From assembly GCF_013385825.1 (NCBI RefSeq), contig NZ_JACAPG010000008.1:124001-188000 (forward strand): a stretch of 64,000 nt of DNA. Direction: 5' to 3'. The position numbers were made by a program, and so were the translations under genes. This DNA comes from Pseudomonas reactans. Lineage in GTDB: Bacteria > Pseudomonadota > Gammaproteobacteria > Pseudomonadales > Pseudomonadaceae. Of this stretch, positions 47,028-56,800 are shown one piece after another (positions within the stretch are counted from its first letter, which is position 1; every line of letters begins with the position of its first letter). The notes under the pieces are model-generated. The model saw nothing but the letters and a program-made list of their open reading frames with translations. It made no database searches and was not told the origin of the DNA.

Positions 47028-47084
47028 GCAGGCTCCTTCAGGACCTTGGCGCAGGCAAGGTCCGGGCTCAAACGTAAAAGACAC

Positions 47085-47185
47085 TGTAGGAGCGAGCTTG
47101 CTCGCGAAGAACTCACAGGCGCCGCGTGCATTACTGGATGCGCGCGTAATCGTTGACGTTTTTCGCGAGCAAGCTCGCTCCTACA
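47085..47185. repeat. REP doublet (REPIN), GCGAGC-type
   Basis: Inverted REPs TGTAGGAGCGAGCTTGCTCG and complement with the shared inner spacer. Here the doublet lies inside a run of co-directional minus-strand genes, between ruvX and pyrR. Confidence 0.92.
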
Positions 47186-47202
47186 AAAAGCAATGCGGCA
47201 AT

Positions 47203-47640
47203 TCAGGATTCAAATAATGCAGTGTTTTCATCCAACCATCCCTGCAACAACAGGGCGGCGGCGATGGCGTCCACGGGGTTGTCGCGGTAGCTGCCCTTTT
47301 GCCCGCCACGGTCACGGCGCTCACCCTTGGCTTCAAAGGTGGTGAGGCGTTCATCGTGGGTATAGAAGGGCAGGTTGTAGCGGCCATTGAGGCGGCGGGC
47401 GAATTTTTCGGCGCGCAGGCACATGTCGCTGGGGGTGCCGTCCATGTTCAACGGCAGGCCGACCACGACCGCGTCGGGCTTCCACTCTTTAATGAGGGCT
47501 TCGACCTGGTTCCAGTCCGGCACGCCGTTCTGGGCTTTCAAGGTGCACAACTCGCGGGCTTGGCCGGTGATGACCTGGCCGACGGCGACGCCGATCTGTT
47601 TGGTGCCGTAGTCAAAACCCAGGATCAGTCGCAAAGCCAT
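47203..47640 (-). CDS. ruvX: RuvX/YqgF RNase H-fold nuclease
   Basis: A 145-residue YqgF-family protein (ILGFDYGTKQIGVAVGQVIT with the first catalytic Asp, VVVGLPLNMDGTPSDM, DERLTTFEAKGERRD and NPVDAIAAALLLQGWL with the last Asp). The family is described as Holliday-junction resolvase-like and functions in pre-16S rRNA processing. The ATG shares one base with the algH stop (TGATG), so it is translationally coupled. Confidence 0.93.
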   Translation of the reverse strand: MALRLILGFDYGTKQIGVAVGQVITGQARELCTLKAQNGVPDWNQVEALIKEWKPDAVVVGLPLNMDGTPSDMCLRAEKFARRLNGRYNLPFYTHDERLTTFEAKGERRDRGGQKGSYRDNPVDAIAAALLLQGWLDENTALFES

Positions 47641-48209
47641 CAGGCGTGCCCCGCCTGGCTGGTCAACAGGCTGAGGTTGACCCGCAGTTTGGCGGCAGCC
47701 GCTTCCAGGCGTAGTTCGCTGGGCGTGTTGAACAGGATGTCGGCGTCGAAGGGGCATGTCAGCCAGGCGTTGCTGGCCAGTTCGGCTTCCAATTGGCCCG
47801 CTTCCCAGCCCGCATAACCGAGGGTGATCACACTTTGATCGGGGCCCACACCGTCGGCGATGGCGAACAACACGTCCTGGGAGGTGGACAGTGACACACC
47901 GTCCAGGTCGACCGTGGCCTGGAACTTCGGCCCGGTCGGGTGCAGCACAAAACCGCGATCGGTCTGTACCGGCCCGCCGATGTAGATCGGCACACCCTGG
48001 CAACGGGCGGGCGGATCGACTTCCGGGCGCAGTTGCTCAAGGATATCCGCCAGGTTCAGCTCTTGCGGGCGGTTGACCACCAGCCCCATCGCACCATTGG
48101 CCGTGTGCTCGACGATGTAGGTCAAGGTCTGCGCAAAGTTCGGGTCGGCCATATGGGGCATGGCGATCAGGAATTGATGCTTGAGGTAGGTCGGGCTGAC
48201 GTTTTTCAT
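47640..48209 (-). CDS. algH: UPF0301 / YqgE family protein AlgH
   Basis: A 189-residue protein of the YqgE/AlgH family: TYLKHQFLIAMPHMADPNFA at the start, NGAMGLVVNRPQELNLADIL, then YIGGPVQTDRGFVLHPTG and TLGYAGWEAGQLEAELASNA. In P. aeruginosa it was reported to affect alginate and virulence genes; its biochemical function is unknown. The ATG at 48209 (MKNVSPTYLKH) is chosen by homology. Confidence 0.92.
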   Translation of the reverse strand: MKNVSPTYLKHQFLIAMPHMADPNFAQTLTYIVEHTANGAMGLVVNRPQELNLADILEQLRPEVDPPARCQGVPIYIGGPVQTDRGFVLHPTGPKFQATVDLDGVSLSTSQDVLFAIADGVGPDQSVITLGYAGWEAGQLEAELASNAWLTCPFDADILFNTPSELRLEAAAAKLRVNLSLLTSQAGHA

Positions 48210-48276
48210 GTTCGATAGTGTGGCGGTGGAGGGGCGAACTGACAAGCTGGTGATGTGCCACAGAGGGCAATTGTCA

Positions 48277-49182
48277 TCAATTGCTCGACAACCGATCGCC
48301 CTTGGCGAATTTCCAGGTGCGGATGATTTCCAGGCGGTCGACGTCGTTCAAGTCGCCGCTGAAAGGGGCAAAAGGCGCGGCCAGGCGCACGATGCGCTGG
48401 GCGGCCTGGTCCAGCAGCGGCTGGCCGGAGGACTCCAATACCTGCACTTCATATAACGTGCCGTCGCGGTTGATTGAAACCAATAGACGCAAATTGCCGT
48501 AAATCTGCTGGCGCCTGGCTTCTTCCGGGTAATTGAGGTTGCCGATGCGCTCGACCTTCTTGCGCCACTCGTCTTTGTACCAGGCGCCTTTGTCGCGCAT
48601 GGTCGAGGCGGCGTTCAGCCGGTAGATGCGCGGGCGCTTGGCGTACAGCTGCTGTTCGTTGGCCAGTTCGGCTTCGAGGCTGGAGATTTCGTCGGACAGG
48701 GTCGAGCTGTCGAAGGTCGGCGCCGGCTTTACGGGCTCGGGCGTGGGTTCGGTCTTGGTCTTTTCGCGCTGGGTTGGGGCTTTTTGCGGCTTGGGCGCAA
48801 CGGTAGTCACCGCAGCCTTGGGCGCGGCCTGCTTGACCTCGGGCTTGGGCACCGGCGGCGGGGTGACTTTATTCACCTTGTTGTCCTGGAACGGCGCCAC
48901 TTCGGTGGTCCTGGGTATGGCTTTTTTGTCGAGGGTGCCGCTGCCTTGCTGGTTGTCCTGGGCGAGAAAATCAGCCTTCTCGGGCTTCTTTTCACTTTTG
49001 AACGTGGCGAGGGTGATTTCCAGGGTTTTGCTGATTTGCTTGGGCTCGACCATGGTGAAACCCACGCCGAGGATCAGGGCCAGGTGAATCAACGCGGCCA
49101 GGAACAGGGTAAATCCGAGCCGATCAGCCGGGCGCACGCCGCTGTGGGAGAGTTCGGGGGGCAGGTCGGACGGGAGTGTCAT
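48277..49182 (-). CDS. tonB3: TonB-family energy transducer, TonB3-like
   Basis: A 301-residue protein with one N-terminal membrane helix (FTLFLAALIHLALILGVGFT, about residues 23-43), a long Pro/Lys-rich periplasmic linker and a C-terminal TonB domain (NYPEEARRQQIYGNLRLLVS, VQVLESSGQPLLDQAAQRIV). By position between gshB and algH it corresponds to P. aeruginosa TonB3, reported to be needed for twitching motility rather than iron uptake. It sits beside the Pil-Chp genes here too. Confidence 0.9.
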   Translation of the reverse strand: MTLPSDLPPELSHSGVRPADRLGFTLFLAALIHLALILGVGFTMVEPKQISKTLEITLATFKSEKKPEKADFLAQDNQQGSGTLDKKAIPRTTEVAPFQDNKVNKVTPPPVPKPEVKQAAPKAAVTTVAPKPQKAPTQREKTKTEPTPEPVKPAPTFDSSTLSDEISSLEAELANEQQLYAKRPRIYRLNAASTMRDKGAWYKDEWRKKVERIGNLNYPEEARRQQIYGNLRLLVSINRDGTLYEVQVLESSGQPLLDQAAQRIVRLAAPFAPFSGDLNDVDRLEIIRTWKFAKGDRLSSN

Positions 49183-49259
49183 GACAAAAAAACCAACATC
49201 GCGCGTTTCACAGGTGGGGCATGATAGCGCAATGTTGGTGCATGTCCGGCTGTTCTATG

Positions 49260-50213
49260 TCACTTGGCTTGTAGCTTGCGCTCAATGGCGGCCATCAACA
49301 TTTCGCCGATGTTCGTGCCAAATGCGTTGTCAATCTCGCGAATGCAGGTCGGGCTGGTGACGTTGATTTCAGTCAGGTTCTCGCCGATCACGTCCAGGCC
49401 GACAAACAGCAAGCCCTTTTCACGCAGGGTCGGGCCGACCTGGGCTGCAATCCAGCGGTCCTTGTCCGACAGCGGGCGCGCTTCGCCACGACCACCGGCC
49501 GCCAGGTTGCCACGGGTCTCGCCCGCCGCCGGGATGCGTGCCAGGCAGTAATCCACCGGTTCGCCGTCGATCATCAGGATGCGCTTGTCGCCGTCCTTGA
49601 TCGCCGGCAGGTAGGCCTGGCCCATGATCTGCTGGGTGCCTAGGGCAGTCAGGGTTTCCAGGATCACCGACAGGTTTGGGTCGCCTGCGCGGTGACGGAA
49701 GATCGAGGTGCCGCCCATGCCGTCCAGCGGCTTAAGGATCACATCGCCATGTTTGGCGGCGAATTCACGCAGCACGTCGGCGCGGCGGCTGACCACGGTC
49801 GGCGGCGTGCACTGAGGGAACAGGGTGGCAAACAGCTTTTCGTTGCAGTCGCGCAGGCTCTGCGGCTTGTTGACGATCAGCACGCCAGCGCGTTCGGCCT
49901 GTTCCAGCAGGTAGGTGGAGTAGACGAATTCCATGTCGAACGGCGGGTCCTTGCGCATCAGGATCACGTCCAGATCGCTCAGCGGGCTGTCGATTTCGTC
50001 TTGCAGTTCGAACCACTTTTCCGGGTTGGCAAACACCTGCAGTGGGCGCATGCGCGCGCGGGCCTCGCCGTCGCCCTGGTAAAGATCGCGCTGCTCCATA
50101 TAGAACAGGGTCCAGCCGCGGGCCTGGGCGGCCAGGAGCATGGCCAGCGAGCTGTCCTTTTTATAGGAAATGCTGGCGATAGGGTCCATGACAATGCCGA
50201 CGCGAACGCTCAT
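49260..50213 (-). CDS. gshB: glutathione synthetase
   Basis: A 317-residue ATP-grasp ligase that adds glycine to gamma-glutamylcysteine. It begins RVGIVMDPIASISYKKDSSL, then MRKDPPFDMEFVYSTYLLE, the ATP-grasp KPLDGMGGTSIFRHRAGDPN and the C-terminal FVGLDVIGENLTEINVTSPT. The length is standard. It is divergent from pilG. Confidence 0.97.
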   Translation of the reverse strand: MSVRVGIVMDPIASISYKKDSSLAMLLAAQARGWTLFYMEQRDLYQGDGEARARMRPLQVFANPEKWFELQDEIDSPLSDLDVILMRKDPPFDMEFVYSTYLLEQAERAGVLIVNKPQSLRDCNEKLFATLFPQCTPPTVVSRRADVLREFAAKHGDVILKPLDGMGGTSIFRHRAGDPNLSVILETLTALGTQQIMGQAYLPAIKDGDKRILMIDGEPVDYCLARIPAAGETRGNLAAGGRGEARPLSDKDRWIAAQVGPTLREKGLLFVGLDVIGENLTEINVTSPTCIREIDNAFGTNIGEMLMAAIERKLQAK

Positions 50214-50452
50214 GGGGGATTTCCTCTAGCAAATAAGGGCGCATAAAAGTGGCGTCAGAGTGGCGCTGCGGCTGTTGTGGGTCAAGGAAAAACCACCTGG
50301 CCGGTTGCTCGATAGATTGCGCCCGGAGACTGTGCTAAAAAGACTGCCACGGCGCAGCAGCCCTTGAATTCCAAGGCCCGCGGCGCTCATCCTGTGCAAC
50401 ATCAGGCAGTACACACCGAAAACCGATTCGCTGTGGCGATGGCAGAGCAGAT

Positions 50453-50860
50453 ATGGAACAGCATTCCAACGCCTTGAGAGTGATGGTGATCGATGATTCG
50501 AAGACGATCCGCCGCACCGCTGAGACCTTGTTGAAGAACGTAGGGTGCGATGTCATCACGGCCATCGACGGTTTCGATGCCCTGGCCCGGATTGTTGATC
50601 ATCACCCGCACATTATTTTTGTCGACATCATGATGCCGCGCCTGGATGGCTATCAGACCTGCGCGCTGGTGAAGAACAACCCGGCGTTCAAGTCGATCCC
50701 GGTGATCATGCTGTCGTCCAAGGACGGCCTGTTCGACAAGGCCAAGGGGCGCATCGTCGGTGTCGATCAGTTTTTGACCAAGCCTTTCAGCAAGGAAGAA
50801 CTGCTGGGTGCGATCAAGGCCTACGTGCCGGGGTTCGCCACAGTAGAACAAGCACACTGA
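50453..50860 (+). CDS. pilG: twitching motility response regulator PilG
   Basis: A 135-residue single-domain receiver protein. Acidic residues D14 and D15, phospho-acceptor D58 (IIFVDIMMPRLDGY), the Ser in MLSSKDGL and Lys in FLTKPF are all present. PilG is phosphorylated by ChpA and promotes pilus extension and cAMP synthesis in P. aeruginosa. It is first gene of the cluster. The 239 bases upstream to gshB show no other gene. Confidence 0.95.
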   Translation: MEQHSNALRVMVIDDSKTIRRTAETLLKNVGCDVITAIDGFDALARIVDHHPHIIFVDIMMPRLDGYQTCALVKNNPAFKSIPVIMLSSKDGLFDKAKGRIVGVDQFLTKPFSKEELLGAIKAYVPGFATVEQAH

Positions 50861-50906
50861 CGCCGCCTCACAAGGGCTGGCGTCCACCTATGTAGTGGGG
50901 AAAACC

Positions 50907-51272
50907 ATGGCACGTGTTCTGATCGTCGACGATTCGCCGACCGAAATGTACAAATTGACCGGCATGCTGGAAAAGCATGGCCACCAGGTCCTCAAGGCCG
51001 AAAACGGCGCGGACGGCGTGGCCCTGGCCCGCCAGGAAAAACCCGATGCCGTGCTGATGGACATCGTGATGCCGGGCCTCAACGGCTTCCAGGCCACCCG
51101 CCAGCTGTCCAAGGAGCCGGAAACCAACGGCATCCCGATCATCATCATCACCACCAAGGACCAGGAAACCGACAAGATCTGGGGCGCGCGCCAGGGCGCC
51201 AAGGACTACCTGACCAAGCCGGTGGATGAAGAAACCCTGATCGCCACCCTGAACAAGGTGCTGGCCGGCTGA
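50907..51272 (+). CDS. pilH: twitching motility response regulator PilH
   Basis: A 121-residue receiver domain with D8, D9, phospho-acceptor D52 (AVLMDIVMPGLNGF), ITTKDQETD and YLTKPVDEE. PilH is the second ChpA target and acts opposite to PilG (pilus retraction or signal quenching). The ATG at 50907 (MARVLIVDD) follows GTGGGG; a start four codons earlier is possible but less likely. It is 46 bases after pilG. Confidence 0.95.
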   Translation: MARVLIVDDSPTEMYKLTGMLEKHGHQVLKAENGADGVALARQEKPDAVLMDIVMPGLNGFQATRQLSKEPETNGIPIIIITTKDQETDKIWGARQGAKDYLTKPVDEETLIATLNKVLAG

Positions 51273-51284
51273 CGGTTCGCCATC

Positions 51285-51809
51285 ATGACCGAGTCGCAAA
51301 CCGCCTTCGAGCTGCTGTTGGACATCGACCGCCGCTGCCGCCTGCTGGCCGCTGACCTGCCATCCCAGGAAACCCGCCTGCAACGCTGGAGCGGGATCGG
51401 CTTTCGCCTGGGCCAGCACTGGTATGTGGCGCCCATGGGCGAAGTCGCCGAAGTCCTGCACGAACCACGCTGCACCTTGATGCCCGGGGTCAAGGCCTGG
51501 GTCAAGGGCGTGGCCAACCTGCGTGGGCGCCTGTTGCCGGTGATGGATTTGGGTGGGTTCCTCGGCCTTGAGTTGTCCAAGGCGCGCAAGCAACGGCGGG
51601 TGCTGGTGGTGGAGTTCAACGACGTGTTTGTCGGGCTGCTGGTCGACGAGGTGGTGGGGATGCAGCATTTCGCACAAGACGCGTGGCGGGCAAACACCGC
51701 GCCCGACGCAGCGTTTATTCAAGGCCGGTTCGACGGCGATCCGTCGTGGCAGGTGTTCAGCCCCTTTGCTCTGGCCCAGGCCCCTGGCTTCATGGATGTT
51801 GCCGCATGA
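51285..51809 (+). CDS. pilI: CheW-like coupling protein PilI
   Basis: A 174-residue CheW-domain protein ([60 protein letters not shown]). It links the PilJ receptor to the ChpA kinase. The stop overlaps the pilJ ATG (ATGA). The length is usual for PilI. Confidence 0.93.
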   Translation: MTESQTAFELLLDIDRRCRLLAADLPSQETRLQRWSGIGFRLGQHWYVAPMGEVAEVLHEPRCTLMPGVKAWVKGVANLRGRLLPVMDLGGFLGLELSKARKQRRVLVVEFNDVFVGLLVDEVVGMQHFAQDAWRANTAPDAAFIQGRFDGDPSWQVFSPFALAQAPGFMDVAA

Positions 51810-53875
51810 CCACCGCTACCGCACTCAAACCCCAGGCCGGCTCACGCAGCCGCTCGCAGATCATCGTGCTGTTCATCGCACTGATCGTGTTCATCATGTT
51901 GCTGTTCGCCAACTTCGCGTACCTCAACACCCAGTCCACCTACGACAAACAGTACATCGGCCACGCCGGTGAGCTGCGCGTGCTGTCCCAGCGTATCGCC
52001 AAGAACGCCACCGAAGCCGCTGCCGGCAAGGCTGCGGCGTTCAAGTTGCTGGGCGATGCGCGCAACGACTTCGCCCAGCGCTGGGGCTTCCTGAAAAAAG
52101 GTGACCCGCAAACCGGCCTGCCCGCCGCGCCCAGCGCGGTGCGTGCCGAAATGCGCGCGGTGCAGACCGACTGGGAAGCACTGCTGAAAAACACCGACGC
52201 AATTCTCGCCAGCGAGCAGACCGTGCTGTCGTTGCATCAAGTGGCCGCAACGCTGGCCGAAACCGTGCCGCAACTGCAGATGGAATCGGAAAAGGTCGTC
52301 GATATCCTCCTGCAACGCGGCGCGCCGGCCAGCCAGGTGGCGTTGGCCCAGCGCCAATCACTGCTGGCCGAACGTATCCTCGGCGCGGTGAACACCGTGC
52401 TGGCCGGCGACGAAACCGCCGTGCAGGCCGCCGACGCCTTTGGCCGCGACGCCAACCGCTTCGGCCAGGTGCTCAATGGCATGCTCCAGGGCAACCCCGG
52501 TTTGCGCATCACCCAGGTCGAAGACCGCGACGCCCGCGCGCGTTTGGCGGAAATCGCCGAACTGTTCGAATTCGTTTCCGGCTCCGTGGATGAAATCCTC
52601 GAAACCTCGCCACAGTTGTTCCAGGTGCGGGCCTCAGCGAGCAACATCTTCAATCTGTCGCAAACCCTGCTCGATGAAGCCTCGCACCTGGCCACCGGGT
52701 TCGAAAACCTCGCCAGCGGGCGCAGTTTTGACACCATCGGCGGCTATGTCCTGGGCCTGCTCGCACTGACCTCGATCATTTTGATCGGCCTGGTGATGGT
52801 GCGCGAGACCAACCGCCAGCTGCACGAAACCGCCGAGAAGAACGAACGCAACCAGAACGCGATCATGCGCCTGCTGGATGAAATCGAAGACCTGGCCGAC
52901 GGCGACCTCACGGTGACTGCCTCGGTGACCGAAGACTTCACCGGCACCATTGCCGATTCCATCAACTATTCCGTCGACCAACTGCGCGACCTGGTCGCCA
53001 CCATCAACCTCACCGCCGGGCAAGTCGCCGGCGCCGTGCAGGATACCCAGGCCACCGCCATGCACCTGGCCCAGGCCTCGGAGCATCAAGCCCAGCAGAT
53101 CGCCGAGGCGTCCACCGCGATCAACCAGATGGCCCAGTCCATCGACCAGGTCTCGGCCAACGCTGCCGAGTCCTCGGCGGTGGCAGAGCGCTCGGTGGAA
53201 ATCGCCAACAAGGGCAACGAGGTGGTGCACAACACCATCCATGGCATGGACAACATCCGCGAGCAGATCCAGGACACCGCCAAGCGCATCAAGCGCCTGG
53301 GCGAGTCGTCCCAGGAAATTGGCGACATCGTCAGCCTGATCGACGACATTGCCGACCAGACCAACATCCTCGCCCTCAACGCTGCTATCCAGGCAAGCAT
53401 GGCCGGCGATGCCGGGCGTGGGTTTGCCGTGGTTGCCGATGAAGTGCAGCGCCTGGCCGAGCGCTCATCGGCGGCGACCCGGCAGATTGAAACGTTGGTG
53501 CGGGCGATCCAGGCCGACACCAACGAAGCGGTCATTTCCATGGAACAGACCACCACCGAAGTGGTACGCGGCGCGCGGCTGGCCCAGGACGCCGGGGTGG
53601 CGCTGGAAGAGATCGAAGGCGTATCCAAGACCCTGGCGGCGCTGATCCAGAGTATTTCCAACGCAGCGCAGCAACAGACCTCATCGGCCGGGCAGATCTC
53701 CCTGACCATGAACGTGATCCAGCAGATCACCACCCAGACCTCGTCGGGCTCCACGGCCACCGCCGAAAGCATCGGCAACCTGGCGAAAATGGCCAGCCAG
53801 TTGCGGCGGTCGGTGTCGGGCTTCACCTTGCCGCCGGCGCGTCCGGTGGATGAACAGCCCCACAGCCATTCATGA
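51806..53875 (+). CDS. pilJ: methyl-accepting chemotaxis protein PilJ
   Basis: A 689-residue transmembrane chemoreceptor. TM1 is near residues 20-40 ([20 protein letters not shown]), a periplasmic domain with PilJ/type IV pilin-methyl-accepting segments follows ([20 protein letters not shown]), TM2 is near 313-333 ([18 protein letters not shown]), then a HAMP-like region and the signalling tip near residues 510-560 ([20 protein letters not shown]). It directly precedes chpA by 18 bases; the methyltransferase gene pilK found between them in P. aeruginosa is absent. Confidence 0.95.
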   Translation: MTTATALKPQAGSRSRSQIIVLFIALIVFIMLLFANFAYLNTQSTYDKQYIGHAGELRVLSQRIAKNATEAAAGKAAAFKLLGDARNDFAQRWGFLKKGDPQTGLPAAPSAVRAEMRAVQTDWEALLKNTDAILASEQTVLSLHQVAATLAETVPQLQMESEKVVDILLQRGAPASQVALAQRQSLLAERILGAVNTVLAGDETAVQAADAFGRDANRFGQVLNGMLQGNPGLRITQVEDRDARARLAEIAELFEFVSGSVDEILETSPQLFQVRASASNIFNLSQTLLDEASHLATGFENLASGRSFDTIGGYVLGLLALTSIILIGLVMVRETNRQLHETAEKNERNQNAIMRLLDEIEDLADGDLTVTASVTEDFTGTIADSINYSVDQLRDLVATINLTAGQVAGAVQDTQATAMHLAQASEHQAQQIAEASTAINQMAQSIDQVSANAAESSAVAERSVEIANKGNEVVHNTIHGMDNIREQIQDTAKRIKRLGESSQEIGDIVSLIDDIADQTNILALNAAIQASMAGDAGRGFAVVADEVQRLAERSSAATRQIETLVRAIQADTNEAVISMEQTTTEVVRGARLAQDAGVALEEIEGVSKTLAALIQSISNAAQQQTSSAGQISLTMNVIQQITTQTSSGSTATAESIGNLAKMASQLRRSVSGFTLPPARPVDEQPHSHS

Positions 53876-53893
53876 TTTCAACGCGGAGCAGTT

Positions 53894-56800
53894 ATGGTTG
53901 ATCGGCACGACTACGTGGCCCTCGAATGGGTCAAGGGCGACATTGCCGAAACCCTGAAACAGGCTCGCTCGGCGCTCGACGCTTATGTCGAGACTACAGA
54001 CGCCGAAGCGATCAGCGAGTGCCTGGCGTGCGTCCACCAAGTGCATGGCGCGTTGCAGATGGTCGAGTTCTACGGCGCGGCGCTGCTGGCCGAGGAAATC
54101 GAAGAACTGGCGCTGGCCCTGCAAGCCGGGAGCGTCAGTCAGCGCGACGAAAGCATTCGCCTGTTGCAACAAGCCCTGACTCAATTGCCGTTGTACCTGG
54201 ACCGCGTGCACAGCGCCCGCCGCGACCTGCCGCTGGTGGTGTTGCCACTGCTCAATGACCTGCGCAGCGCGCACGGCGAAAGCCTGTTGTCGGAAACCAG
54301 CCTGTTCAGCCCGCAACTGCTGACCATCGCGCCACTGCCGGATGAGGCCCTGGCCCAACGCGCGGTACCCGACCTGAAAGAGCAACTGCGCCAGTGGCAC
54401 CAGCTTCTACAGCAGGCGCTGGCCGGGCTGCTGCGTGAAGACCATGGCCCCAGCAACCTGGAAGACATGGCGCGGGTGTTCGCACGCCTCGAAGCACTGT
54501 GCCAAGGCGCGCCGCTGTTGCCGTTGTGGCAAGTCACCTCGGCACTGGTCGAAGGCATGCTCACTGGCGTGATCGCCAACAGTCCGGCGCTGCGCAGCCT
54601 GCTCAAGGCCAGCGACAAACAACTCAAGCGCCTGCTGGCCCAAGGCATTGGCGGCATCAACCAGCCGGCGCCGGATGAGCTGCTCAAGAGCCTATTGTTC
54701 TATGTCGCCAAGGTCACCCGGCCAACGCCGCGCATGCAAAGCCTCAAGGAACGCTACGGCCTGGATGAAGCCTTGCCTGACAGCGCGGTGGTCGATGCCG
54801 AGCGCGCACGCCTGGCCGGGCCGGACCGCAACGCCATGGGCTCGGTGCTGGGCGCCTTGTGTGAAGAGTTGGTGCGGGTCAAAGAACGCCTCGACTTGTT
54901 CGTACGCAGCGACCGCCAGCACACCAGCGACCTTGATGCATTGCTGGCGCCGCTGCGGCAGATCGCCGATACGCTGGCGGTGCTGGGCTTCGGTCAGCCG
55001 CGCAAAGTCATCATCGACCAACTCGCCGTGGTGCTGAGCCTGGTCCAAGGCCAACGCGAACCCAATGACGCTGTGTTGATGGACGTCGCCGGCGCCTTGC
55101 TTTACGTCGAAGCCACGTTGGCGGGCATGGTCGGCACTGTCGAGCCGGAAAGCCGCGAAGAAAGCCGCTTGCCCACCACCGACCTGACCCAGATCCACCA
55201 GTTGGTGATCCGTGAATCCTGCCAGTGCCTCAAGCAAGCCAAGGAACTGGTGATCGACTGCATTGAAGCCGATTGGGACCGCCAGCGCCTGGAGTCCCTG
55301 CCGGAGCTGCTGAGCCAGGTGCGCGGCGCCCTGGCGATGATCCCGTTGCCCCGCGCGGCCAGCCTGATGCGCGGCTGCACGGATTACGTCGACGAACAGT
55401 TGATGGGCAACGATGCACCGCCTTCCGAGAGGCAACTGGCGCATTTCGCCGACGTGATCAGCAGCCTGGAGTACTACCTGGAGCGCATGCTCCAAGACTC
55501 GGATGCTGCGGGCGAGCGCGTGCTGGAACTGGCCACCCAAGGCTTGGCCGCACTGGGTTACCTGCCCGCCGAAAAGCCCTGGCGCCAGGCCCTGGTTGCA
55601 CCGGATGGCGCGCTCGCGGCCGAGGTTGCGCCGAGCCAATCCCAGTTCGACGCACTGGCCAGCCCCACGTCGCGGCTGAACCCGCCGGCCCTGCAGCGCC
55701 CCGGCAGCCTGTTGCCGCCGCCGGCCGATGAAGAACCCATCGACGATGAACTGCGCGAAGTCTTCCTTGAGGAGACCGACGAAGTCCTCGAGGTGTTGCA
55801 CCGTTACCTGCCCAACAGCGCGGACAAAACCGCCCAGGCCGAAATGCGCCGCGCCTTCCACACCCTCAAAGGCAGCGGCCGCATGGTGCGCGCGCTGGTC
55901 TTGGCGGAGCTGGCCTGGGCGGTGGAAAACCTGCTGAACCGTGTGCTGGAGCGCAGCGTGAACCTTGGCCCCGACGTGCAGCAGGTGCTGGACGAAGCGG
56001 TGGCCTTGCTGCCGGAGTTGATCGCTGACTTTGCCATCGACGACCAGCGCCAACGCGATGAAGTCGACGCCCTGGCCGCCCGTGCCCACGCCTTGGCCAG
56101 CGGTACACCCGCGCTGGCCGCCGAGCCTCATGATCCGATGCTGCTGGAGATTTTCCGCAACGAAGCCCAAAGCCATCTGGACAGCCTCAACCACTTCCTG
56201 CAACAGGCCGCCGAGCATGTGCCGCTGCAAGTCAGCGATGAACTGCAACGCGCCCTGCACACCCTCAAGGGCAGCGCCTATATGGCGGGCGTGTTGCCGA
56301 TTGCCGAGCTGGCGCGCCCGCTCGACCACCTGACCCGCGAATACAAGGCCCACCGCCTGCCGTTGGACCTGGACGAAGTGGAGTTGCTGCTGGAAGCCGA
56401 AGGCCTGTTCCAAAAGGGGCTGCGCGATCTGGACAACGATCCCCTGGCGCCGATCAACGGTGCAGAGGACCTGATCAGCCGCACCCAAGGCCTGCTGGAT
56501 CAGCAGCTTGAAGCGCTGCTCGACGTGCACATCAAGCGCGACCCACAACTGATCGCCAACTTCCTGGCCCAGGGCATGGATATCCTGCTCGACGCCGAGA
56601 GCCTGCTACGTCGCTGGCAGCAACACCCCGGCGAACGCCAGGAACTCACCGCGCTGCTGGATGAATTGACCACGCTGGGGGAGGGCGCGCACGTCGCAGA
56701 CCTGCATGCCATCGACGCACTCTGCGAAGCCTTGCTCGACCTGTACGGCGCCGTTGAGGAAAGCAGCCTGGCGGTCAGCGAGCGGTTTTTCCATGAGGCC

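Noticed and set aside
47641..48003. Longer form of ruvX starting at 48003
   Set aside because: The extra part lies antisense-free but out of frame inside algH, whose protein matches its family; RuvX homologues start at the ATG at 47640.
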